Shown piece by piece: positions 51,493 through 59,145 of a stretch of DNA of 64,000 nucleotides. Every line of letters begins with the position of its first letter. Position 1 is the stretch's first letter. Made by a program: the position numbers and the translations under genes. Source of the stretch: Ralstonia sp. UBA689 (GTDB lineage Bacteria > Pseudomonadota > Gammaproteobacteria > Burkholderiales > Burkholderiaceae). The notes beneath the pieces are model-generated. The model had not been told where the DNA came from and ran no database searches. It saw nothing but the letters and a program-made list of their open reading frames with translations. The stretch lies in contig NZ_DBMV01000033.1 in the NCBI RefSeq assembly GCF_002298975.1, positions 62,001-126,000 of the forward strand. The letters are read 5' to 3'.

Positions 51493-51882
51493 ATGCCGCT
51501 GCTTTCCCCTGACACCAACGCCGCCACCCTGCATGCGCGTATCCGCGCAGGGCAGTTGCTGGTCGCCTGCCTGTGCGCCGAGTGGTGCGGCACCTGCCGC
51601 AGCTATCGCACGACCTTCACCGAGCTGGCGACGCGGCATCCGGAATGCTGCTTCGTGTGGGTGGATGTGGAAGACCACGCCGACGCCCTGGGCGATTTCG
51701 ACGTCGAGAATTTCCCCACCCTGCTGGTCCAGCGCATGGATGACGCCGGCGATGTGTTGTTTTTCGGCCCCGTACTGCCGCATGCGGGTGTCGTTGAGGG
51801 GCTGCTTTCGCGTGACTTGCGCTCCGCACCGGCGGTGCCCGCGGCACCCGACTTGCGTGGCTGGCTGCTGGAATTGGCGTGA
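51493..51882 (+). CDS. Thioredoxin-like protein
   Basis: The 129-residue protein has a thioredoxin fold with active site LCAEWCGTCRSYR (CGTC) and the cis-Pro region VENFPTLLVQR. There is no signal peptide, so it should work in the cytoplasm. The C-terminal 25 residues are Ala/Pro/Leu-rich. ATG 51493 is used; a GTG at 51463 is in frame. It lies 47 bases after dprA and may be co-transcribed with it. Reductase partner and targets are unknown. Confidence 0.88.
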   Translation: MPLLSPDTNAATLHARIRAGQLLVACLCAEWCGTCRSYRTTFTELATRHPECCFVWVDVEDHADALGDFDVENFPTLLVQRMDDAGDVLFFGPVLPHAGVVEGLLSRDLRSAPAVPAAPDLRGWLLELA

Positions 51883-52062
51883 TACCAAGCCTTGACAACG
51901 GCGTGCGATGCATGCGCCACTCTATTGCGCTTGAAAAGGAACCGCGCTTATGATTGGCGGCCAAATTTGGGGCCGGGGGTTCCGATTCGAGTCCAGATGG
52001 CCCCTGGCAACACTTGAAAGTCGGCCCGCGAAGCCATAAGACTCTACAAAACCCACGCGAAC

Positions 52063-52083
52063 GGTCGCTATAGATAAGCGACC
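52063..52083. terminator. Short hairpin between the thioredoxin-like gene and topB
   Basis: GGTCGCT pairs with AGCGACC across ATAGATA, followed by TCTTGTTT. It could end the dprA-thioredoxin transcript weakly; it lies 43 bases before the topB start. Confidence 0.4.
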
Positions 52084-52125
52084 TCTTGTTTACCTGATTG
52101 CTTGCGATCGCCAGGATCCGCTCAC

Positions 52126-54756
52126 ATGTCCAAGGCTCTCATCATTGCCGAAAAACCGTCGGTCGCCGCTGATATTGCGCGCGCGCTGGGTGGCTTCACC
52201 AAGCACGACGAGTACTTTGAGAGCGACGAATACGTCCTCTCGTCGGCGGTTGGCCACCTGGTCGAGATTGCTGCGCCCGATGAATACGAAGTCAAGCGCG
52301 GCAAATGGAGCTTCGCTCATCTGCCGGTGATCCCCCCGCACTTTGATCTGCGCCCGATCGCCAAGTCGGAATCGCGCCTGAAGGTGCTGACGCGCCTGAT
52401 CAAGCGCAAGGACGTGACCGGCCTGATCAACGCCTGTGACGCGGGGCGCGAAGGTGAATTGATCTTCCGCCTGATCGCGCAACACGCGAACACCAAGCTG
52501 CCGGTGAAGCGGCTGTGGCTGCAATCGATGACGCCGCAGTCCATCCGTGATGGCTTTGGCAAGCTGCGCAGCAACGAAGACATGATGCCGCTGGCGGATG
52601 CCGCACGCTGCCGCTCCGAGGCCGACTGGCTGGTCGGTATCAATGGCACGCGCGCGATGACCGCGTTCAACAGCAAGGGCGGCGGCTTCTTCCTGACCAC
52701 CGTAGGCCGCGTGCAAACGCCCACGCTGTCGATCGTGGTGGAGCGCGAAGAGAAGATCAAACGCTTCGTCCCGCGCGATTACTGGGAAGTGCGCGCCGAA
52801 TTCATCGCCGCAGCGGGCTTGTACGAAGGCCGCTGGTTCGACCCGAAGTTCAAGAAGAACGAGTTCGACCCCGAGCAGCGCGATTCGCGCCTGTGGAGCG
52901 AGGCCGAGGCAAAGAGCATCGTGGCTGCGTGCCGCGACAAGCCGGGCTCGGTGACGGAAGAATCGAAGCCGTCGACGCAGATGTCGCCGGCGCTGTTCGA
53001 CCTGACGAGCCTCCAGCGCGAGGCCAACGGCCGCTTCGGCTTCTCGGCCAAGAACACGCTGGGCCTGGCGCAGGCGCTGTATGAAAAGCACAAGGTGCTG
53101 ACCTACCCGCGTACCGATTCGCGCGCGCTGCCCGAAGACTACATGGGCACGGTCAAGCAGACGCTGGACATGCTGGGCGAAAGCTCGCCCAACTATTTGA
53201 CGCACGCGAAGAAGATCCTGGCCAACCAGTGGGTCAAGCCGAACAAGCGGATCTTCGACAACAGCAAGATCAGCGATCACTTCGCCATCATCCCGACGCT
53301 GCAGGCACCGAAGAATCTGTCGGAGCCGGAACAGAAGCTGTACGACCTGGTGGTGCGTCGCTTCCTGGCGGTGTTCTTTCCGGCGGCCGAATACCAGGTT
53401 ACGACGCGGATTACCGAGGTGGCCGGGCATCACTTCAAGACCGAAGGCAAGGTGCTGGTGAACCCGGGCTGGTTGGTCGTGTACGGCCGCGAAGCGCAGG
53501 GCGAAGATGCCAACCTCGTGCCGGTTGCCAAGGACGAGAAGGTCAAGACGGACAAGGTCGAGCCGGTTGGCCTCACCACCAAGCCGCCCGCACGCTACAA
53601 CGAAGCGACGCTGCTCTCCGCCATGGAGGGTGCCGGCAAGCTCGTCGACGACGATGCGCTGCGTGAAGCCATGGCAGGCAAGGGCCTGGGCACGCCAGCC
53701 ACGCGCGCGGCCATCATCGAAGGGCTGCTGACGGAAAAGTATCTCGTGCGCGAAGGCCGGGAGCTGATCCCGACCGCCAAGGCGTTTCAGCTGATGACGC
53801 TGCTGCGCGGTCTGGGCGTGGAAGAACTCACGCAAGCCGAGTTGACCGGCGGCTGGGAGCACAAGCTTTCCCTCATCGAACGCGGTCAGCTGGAGCGCGA
53901 CGAATTCATGCGCGAGATCGCGCAGATGACGCAGCAGATCGTCAAGCGCGCCAAGGAATACGACAGCGACACCATCCCCGGCGACTACGCGACGCTCTCC
54001 ACGCCGTGCCCGCAATGCGGCCACGTGGTCAAGGAAAACTACCGCCGCTTCGCCTGCAGCCACTGCGACTTCTCGATCAGCAAGATCCCGGGCGGCCGCC
54101 AGTTCGAGCTGGACGAGGTGGAAGAGCTGCTGACCAACAAGACCATCGGCCCGCTGCAGGGCTTCCGTAGCAAGATGGGCCGGCCGTTTGCGGCCATCCT
54201 CAAGCTGGCGCAGGAAGATGGTCACTGGAAGATGGAGTTCGACTTCGGCCAGAGCGACGAAGACGATGGCGAGCCGGTCGATTTCTCCGGCCAGGAAAGC
54301 GTTGGCCACTGCCCGAAGTGCAACGGCAACGTCTACGAGCACGGCCTGAAGTACGTGTGCGAGAACGCCGTGGCGCAGCCCAAGACGTGTGACTTCACCA
54401 CCGGCAAGATCATCCTGCAGCAGGAGATTAGCCGCGAGCAGTTGGCCAAGCTGCTGACTGACGGCAAGACTGACCTGCTGACCGGCTTCAAGTCGGCGCG
54501 CACGGGCCGCAACTTCAAGGCGTTCCTGGTCAAGCAGCCGGACGGCAAGATAGGCTTCGAATTCGAGCCGCGCGGCGAAGGCAAGGGCAAGCCCGGCGCC
54601 AAGACCGCGGCGAAGAAGACGACAGCTGCGGCCAAGACGCCCGCTGCCAAGAAGGCGCCTGCCAAGACCGCAAGCAAGACGGCCGCCAAGAAGGCCCCGG
54701 CGCGCAAGAAAGCCGCTGAAGCCGAGGCCGACGAGGAAAGCACCAGCGAAACCTGA
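52126..54756 (+). CDS. topB: DNA topoisomerase III with C-terminal zinc fingers and basic tail
   Basis: The 876-residue type IA topoisomerase starts with the Toprim motif ALIIAEKPSVAADIARAL, has NACDAGREGELIFRL, and the catalytic Tyr327 in LTYPRTDSRALPED. Two or three zinc-finger-like units follow near the C terminus (CPQCGHVVKENYRRFACSHC; CPKCNGNVYEHGLKYVC). The last 50 residues are a KKAPAKxxxAKK-type basic tail. The ATG at 52126 follows CAGGATC. It decatenates DNA. A terminator follows. Confidence 0.95.
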   Translation: MSKALIIAEKPSVAADIARALGGFTKHDEYFESDEYVLSSAVGHLVEIAAPDEYEVKRGKWSFAHLPVIPPHFDLRPIAKSESRLKVLTRLIKRKDVTGLINACDAGREGELIFRLIAQHANTKLPVKRLWLQSMTPQSIRDGFGKLRSNEDMMPLADAARCRSEADWLVGINGTRAMTAFNSKGGGFFLTTVGRVQTPTLSIVVEREEKIKRFVPRDYWEVRAEFIAAAGLYEGRWFDPKFKKNEFDPEQRDSRLWSEAEAKSIVAACRDKPGSVTEESKPSTQMSPALFDLTSLQREANGRFGFSAKNTLGLAQALYEKHKVLTYPRTDSRALPEDYMGTVKQTLDMLGESSPNYLTHAKKILANQWVKPNKRIFDNSKISDHFAIIPTLQAPKNLSEPEQKLYDLVVRRFLAVFFPAAEYQVTTRITEVAGHHFKTEGKVLVNPGWLVVYGREAQGEDANLVPVAKDEKVKTDKVEPVGLTTKPPARYNEATLLSAMEGAGKLVDDDALREAMAGKGLGTPATRAAIIEGLLTEKYLVREGRELIPTAKAFQLMTLLRGLGVEELTQAELTGGWEHKLSLIERGQLERDEFMREIAQMTQQIVKRAKEYDSDTIPGDYATLSTPCPQCGHVVKENYRRFACSHCDFSISKIPGGRQFELDEVEELLTNKTIGPLQGFRSKMGRPFAAILKLAQEDGHWKMEFDFGQSDEDDGEPVDFSGQESVGHCPKCNGNVYEHGLKYVCENAVAQPKTCDFTTGKIILQQEISREQLAKLLTDGKTDLLTGFKSARTGRNFKAFLVKQPDGKIGFEFEPRGEGKGKPGAKTAAKKTTAAAKTPAAKKAPAKTASKTAAKKAPARKKAAEAEADEESTSET

Positions 54757-54780
54757 TCGCTGTTTCGCAGGCATCAACGC

Positions 54781-54808
54781 AAACGGGAGGACACTGTCCT
54801 CCCGTTTT
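54781..54808 (+). terminator. Rho-independent terminator after topB
   Basis: AAACGGGAGGA and TCCTCCCGTTTTG form an 11-bp stem with loop CACTG and a T-rich end, 24 bases after the topB stop. It also faces the end of the convergent LysR gene. Confidence 0.9.
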
Positions 54809-54829
54809 GTTTTGGCGATGCGGCCCCGC

Positions 54830-55768
54830 TTATGCGGCTTCGCTCAGGCCGCGGCCGGCGCGCGCCTCGCTGTGCTTGACCTCCATCGCCTGGGCCAGCA
54901 TGTAGTCGATGAATGTGCGCACCTTGGTCGGCAGGAATTTGCGGCTTGGGTACACCAATGACAACGACCGGTGCGGCAACTTGTACTGCGGCAGCACACG
55001 CACCAGCCGCCCCGACTCCAGATCCGGCCGCGCCATGTATGAAGACAGGATGGCGATCCCCATGTCGGCCAGCACGGCCCGGTGCATCAGCTCGGCGTTG
55101 CTCGTCACCAGCGAGGGCTGCACCGGCACGGCGATCTGCTGACCATCGGGCGTGGACATCTCCCATTCGTGGCGCAGTTGCGGGTGCCACATGGCGATCA
55201 CGCGGTGCTCGGCGATGTCTTCGGCGCGCTGTGGTGTGGAGTGCTGGCGCAGGTAGGCGGGTGTCGCGGCCATCACCATTTCGGCGGAGATCATGCGGCG
55301 CGCCACCAGGTGCGAACCCAGGCCGAGTTCCGAAACCATGATCCCGATGTCGCGGCCGTCTTCGACAATGTCGATTGGGCGGTCGGATAGCGCCACATCA
55401 AAGGTGACTTCCGGGTAGAGCTGCTGGAAGCGCGCCAGCAGCATCGGCAGCACGTGCAGCCCGAACATCACCGGTGCGACGATGCGCAGACTGCCCACCA
55501 GCGCCTGGCTGCGCGAGGTGGCCAGCGATTCGGCTTCGTCGATGTCGAGCAGGATCTGCTGACAGCGCTGCAGGTAGGTCTCGCCCACGTCGGTCAGCGA
55601 CAGGCTGCGCGTGGTGCGGTTGAGCAGGCGCGTGCCGAGGTGCGCCTCCAGATCGGCCACGTAGCGCGTGACCACGGCATTGCTCATCGACAGATGCTGG
55701 GCCGCCCGGGCGAAGCTGCCAAGCTCCACCACCTTGGAGAACACCCGCATCGACTGCAAACGATCCAT
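54830..55768 (-). CDS. LysR-family transcriptional regulator
   Basis: The 312-residue protein has the N-terminal LysR HTH (FSKVVELGSFARAAQHLSMS, then NAVVTRYVADLEAHLGTRLL), followed by the two-lobed effector domain (LRIVAPVMFGLHVLPMLLAR ... FIDYMLAQ). It matches the large LysR group of proteobacteria without further specificity. Its start lies 16 bases from a T-N11-A inverted repeat, and an acyl-CoA ligase is divergent some 450 bases away, a possible target. Confidence 0.94.
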   Translation of the reverse strand: MDRLQSMRVFSKVVELGSFARAAQHLSMSNAVVTRYVADLEAHLGTRLLNRTTRSLSLTDVGETYLQRCQQILLDIDEAESLATSRSQALVGSLRIVAPVMFGLHVLPMLLARFQQLYPEVTFDVALSDRPIDIVEDGRDIGIMVSELGLGSHLVARRMISAEMVMAATPAYLRQHSTPQRAEDIAEHRVIAMWHPQLRHEWEMSTPDGQQIAVPVQPSLVTSNAELMHRAVLADMGIAILSSYMARPDLESGRLVRVLPQYKLPHRSLSLVYPSRKFLPTKVRTFIDYMLAQAMEVKHSEARAGRGLSEAA

Positions 55769-55783
55769 TCCAGCCTCTCACAT

Positions 55784-55810
55784 GATTTGTTGTCGAAAAT
55801 AGAACAAATC
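55784..55810. promoter_or_regulatory. LysR-type T-N11-A box in the lysR upstream region
   Basis: GATTTGTT and AACAAATC form a perfect 8-base inverted repeat with an 11-base spacer, the usual LysR geometry, 16 bases upstream of the LysR start. Autoregulation is likely. Confidence 0.7.
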
Positions 55811-55993
55811 TTCTGTGATATCAAATCTTTAATGTTGGTCTGCACAATTCATTGTCGTGGGTCAAACCTAGAATGTGAGTGCACGCTTATATTGGGCTGG
55901 CGGCATTCTTTACACTTCGTGAGTCCCGCTGACGAGGCTAGCTATCCGACTTCTCACCGATTGACGCAACAGCGGATTTGCGCCGAGACTCTA

Positions 55994-56005
55994 TACCGAA
56001 CGGTA
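55994..56005. promoter_or_regulatory. Short palindrome TACCGAACGGTA in the ligase upstream region
   Basis: A perfect 12-base palindrome, TACCG-AA-CGGTA, lies 217 bases before the ligase start. ACCGnnCGGT sites are common for TetR-type repressors, but no such gene is adjacent. The rest of 55811-56221 holds no gene. Confidence 0.35.
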
Positions 56006-56221
56006 GATTTTCATGGAATCCGTGTTGCACGAGATCACGTTCTGCTCTGATTGCGGGTGGAACACGGTCTTGCGCAAATCGATGCGGCGGGGGCAACGCG
56101 ACCTCGCCATACTTCAAACATGGATGCCACGAAACGCCACCCGCGTGAGCGCCCCGGCACGAGGGCTGCCATCAAGGCCAGCGCATCGCAGCGCGATGCC
56201 GACGGCCGAGGAGACACCACA

Positions 56222-57910
56222 ATGACCATCCAGAACCGCGAGCCGGTCCACTATCTGGTGGGCGAGATGCCGCTGCACCGCTACTGCGCCCACCACGCGC
56301 AGCAGACACCCGAGCGCATCGCCTTGCTTTGGTATGGCCGCACGATCTGCTGGCGCGAGCTGGACCAATTGGCGACGCGGCTGGCGGTGCAGTTGCGGCG
56401 GCTGGGCGTGGTGCGCGGTGATCGTGTTGCGCTGTTCCTGCAGAACTGCCCGCAGGCCATCCTCGCGCATCTGGCCACGGCCAAGCTGGGCGGCATTGTT
56501 GTGCCGTGCGGGCCGTTGTCGCGCCAGCACGAGTTGCGTGACCAACTGGCCGATTCCGGCGCGAAGGTCCTGGTGGCGGCGGCCGATCTGATGCCCATCG
56601 TCGAGGCTGCGCGGCCGGGCACCTCGGTGGCGACCGTCATCACCACCCGCTATGCCGATCTGCAGCCGGCGCAGCCGGCGTGCCGCAAGGCGCTGGCAGT
56701 GCCGCCGGAGCTGATTGCGGCCGATGCCTCATCGACGCCGCCGCCGAAGAACAAGCCGGGCGCTGCGCAGCTCGACCTGATGCAATTGCTGGCCGAGCCC
56801 GTGGATGTGGCCGAGCGCAATGCCGTCGCCGCTATTCCGGTTGACCTGGATGAGGTGGCGCTGATGGTCTATACCTCTGGCACCACCGGTCGCCCGAAGG
56901 GGGCCATGCTCACGCACCGCAACGCGCTGTACAAGACCGCCGTGACGGTGCAGGTGGGCGGCATCCAGGCATCCGACGTGCTGCTGGCGGTGGCGCCGCT
57001 GTCGCACATCGCCGGCATGCTGATGGGCATGAACGTGATGCTCTACGCCGGCGCCACCACCATCCTGCTCTACCGCTTCGACCCGCTGGCCGTGCTGCAG
57101 GCCATCGACCGCTACCGCGTCACGCGCTGGTACAGCATGACGCCGATGAACCTGGCGGTGATGGCGCATCCGGACGCTGCCCAGTACCGCATGGAATCGC
57201 TTGTTGCCAACCCGTGCACCAGCTTCGGCGTGACGCTCACGGAGGCGATCGCCCAGCAATGGCGTGCTTTTGCCGGCCCGCAGTGCGCTATCTACGAAGC
57301 CGCCTACGGCCTGTCGGAGACGCACACCTGCGACGCCATTACCCCCGCCGACGCCCCGCGTTGGGGCTGGCACGGCAAGATCGTGCCGCAGACCGAGGTG
57401 TGCATCGTCGACCCGCACACTGGCGCCGAGCTGCCCCCCGGCCAAGCCGGCGAGATCACCATCCGCAGCCCCGGTGTGTTCCGCGGCTACTGGCAGCATG
57501 ACGAAGCCACGCGTGCCGCCCTGCACAACGGTTTCCTGCGCACTGGCGACATCGGCCAAGTCTCGCCCGACGGCTACCTGCAATGGCAGGGCCGCATCAA
57601 GGAGATGATCAAGGTGTCGGGCTACAGCGTGTTTCCGGAGGAGGTGGAGTCACTGCTTTCACGCCACCCAGGTATCCGCCAGGTGGCCGTCACGCCCATG
57701 CCCGACCCCGACAAGGGCGAGGTGGTGTGCGCGCATGTGGTGCCCATGAGCGGCGTGACGCTTACCGAAGCCGAGCTGATTGCATGGTCGCGCGAGAACA
57801 TGGCGCCGTATAAGGTGCCGAGGCGCGTGAAGTTCCACGATGCGTTGCCCGCCACGGCCACCGGCAAGGTGCTGCGGCGTCTGCTGCGCGAAGAGGCCGT
57901 GGCAGCCTGA
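56222..57910 (+). CDS. AMP-forming acyl-CoA synthetase/ligase
   Basis: The 562-residue ANL-superfamily enzyme has the AMP-binding loop MVYTSGTTGRPKGAMLTH, the A5-type YGLSETHTCD, the hinge region FLRTGDIGQVSPDGYLQW with GRIKEMIKVSGYSVFPEEVE, and the catalytic lysine near the end (LPATATGKVLRRLL). It activates a carboxylic acid to an adenylate and then a CoA thioester. A Pro/Ala-rich insert lies at about residues 160-205. The substrate chain is unknown. GAGGAGAC lies about ten bases upstream of the ATG; an in-frame extension to 56051 is unlikely to be used. Confidence 0.9.
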   Translation: MTIQNREPVHYLVGEMPLHRYCAHHAQQTPERIALLWYGRTICWRELDQLATRLAVQLRRLGVVRGDRVALFLQNCPQAILAHLATAKLGGIVVPCGPLSRQHELRDQLADSGAKVLVAAADLMPIVEAARPGTSVATVITTRYADLQPAQPACRKALAVPPELIAADASSTPPPKNKPGAAQLDLMQLLAEPVDVAERNAVAAIPVDLDEVALMVYTSGTTGRPKGAMLTHRNALYKTAVTVQVGGIQASDVLLAVAPLSHIAGMLMGMNVMLYAGATTILLYRFDPLAVLQAIDRYRVTRWYSMTPMNLAVMAHPDAAQYRMESLVANPCTSFGVTLTEAIAQQWRAFAGPQCAIYEAAYGLSETHTCDAITPADAPRWGWHGKIVPQTEVCIVDPHTGAELPPGQAGEITIRSPGVFRGYWQHDEATRAALHNGFLRTGDIGQVSPDGYLQWQGRIKEMIKVSGYSVFPEEVESLLSRHPGIRQVAVTPMPDPDKGEVVCAHVVPMSGVTLTEAELIAWSRENMAPYKVPRRVKFHDALPATATGKVLRRLLREEAVAA

Positions 57911-57942
57911 GGGCCGGCTCGAACAGCGGGCTCTGAAAACGC

Positions 57943-57970
57943 AACGGCCGCCAATCTTGGCGGCCGTTTT
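57943..57970. terminator. Bidirectional terminator between the ligase and rodA
   Basis: AACGGCCGCCA and TGGCGGCCGTTTTG form an 11-bp stem with loop ATCT, with T-rich flanks for the plus-strand ligase. It lies at the end of the convergent rodA gene too. Confidence 0.85.
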
Positions 57971-57971
57971 G

Positions 57972-59123
57972 TTACGTCTGCACGAAGCGTTTCTGTCGCG
58001 CGATGCTCATCAGGATGCCGATGCCCATGCCCAGCGTGACAAGCGCGGTGCCTCCGTAGCTGATGAGCGGCAGCGGCACGCCCACCACGGGCAGGATGCC
58101 GCTCACCATGCCCATGTTGACGAAGGCATAGGTGAAGAAGATCAGCGTGATCGACCCGGCCAGCAGGCGCCCGAACAGCGTGCCCGCGTTCGCTGCGATG
58201 AACAGCCCGCGGATGATCAGCAGCAGGTACAGGAACAGCAGCACGGCGTTGCCCACCAGCCCGAACTCCTCGGAATAGACCGCGAAGATGAAGTCGGTGT
58301 GCTTCTCGGGGATGAACTCCAGGTGGGTTTGCGTGCCCTTCAGCCAGCCCTTGCCCGTTACCCCGCCCGAGCCGATGGCGATGATCGACTGGATGGTGTG
58401 GAAGCCTTTGCCCAGCGGGTCGGTGGTCGGGTCCAGCAGCGTGCAGACGCGGTGCTGCTGGTAGTCGTGCAGGATCGGCCAGTTCACGCCCGGCGCGCAG
58501 ATACGCGACTCGAACGACACCACCAGTGTGATCGCCGTCACCGCTATCACCAGCACCGGCACGATCAGCCGCCACGACAGACCGGCAAAGTAGATCACGT
58601 AGATGCCGGCGGCCAGCACCAGCAGTGCCGTACCCAGGTCAGGCTGCTTGGCAATGAGGCCCACCGGAATCAGCAGCAGCACGGCGGCGGCCACGTAGTC
58701 GTACCAGTGGATCACACCCTCGCGTTTCTGGAAGTACCACGCGAGCATCAGCGGCATGGCGATCTTCATGATCTCGGAGGGCTGCACCACCACGCCGATG
58801 TTCAGCCAGCGCCGCGCGCCCTTGCGGATCAACCCGAACATCGCCACGCCAATCAATAGCGCCACGCCAACGGTATAGAGCGGCACCGCAAAGCGCATCA
58901 GCGTTTGTTGGGGCAGGTTGGCGATGATCCACATCAGCACGAACGACAGCAGGATGTTGCGGACCTGGTCTTCCAGCCGGCCCGGCATGTCGATGGCGGC
59001 TGAATACAGCGCGACGAGTCCGGTGCCCAGCAGCAGGAAGACGATCAGCGCCAGCGGCTTGTCGAAGCCGGTGAACAGCGACTTGATGACATTGAAGATG
59101 CGGCGCTTGTCCAGCTTGTCCAT
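57972..59123 (-). CDS. rodA: Rod shape-determining SEDS glycosyltransferase RodA
   Basis: RodA polymerises lipid II into glycan strands during cell elongation. The 383-residue protein has about ten transmembrane helices and the SEDS signatures RRWLNIGVVVQPSEIMKIAM, IAKQPDLGTALLVLAAG, AIGSGGVTGKGWLKGTQT, FIPEKHTDFIFAVYSEEFG and PLPLISYGGTALVTLG. The start at 59123 begins MDKLDKRRIFNVIK. It is last in the mreB-mreC-mreD-mrdA-rodA series on the minus strand. Confidence 0.96.
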   Translation of the reverse strand: MDKLDKRRIFNVIKSLFTGFDKPLALIVFLLLGTGLVALYSAAIDMPGRLEDQVRNILLSFVLMWIIANLPQQTLMRFAVPLYTVGVALLIGVAMFGLIRKGARRWLNIGVVVQPSEIMKIAMPLMLAWYFQKREGVIHWYDYVAAAVLLLIPVGLIAKQPDLGTALLVLAAGIYVIYFAGLSWRLIVPVLVIAVTAITLVVSFESRICAPGVNWPILHDYQQHRVCTLLDPTTDPLGKGFHTIQSIIAIGSGGVTGKGWLKGTQTHLEFIPEKHTDFIFAVYSEEFGLVGNAVLLFLYLLLIIRGLFIAANAGTLFGRLLAGSITLIFFTYAFVNMGMVSGILPVVGVPLPLISYGGTALVTLGMGIGILMSIARQKRFVQT

Positions 59124-59145
59124 GAGGTTCCTCCAAGCGCAAGAA

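Noticed and set aside
52090..54777. 895-codon open frame antisense to topB
   Set aside because: topB has all its catalytic and zinc-finger motifs on the plus strand; the antisense frame covers it exactly and shows no domain.
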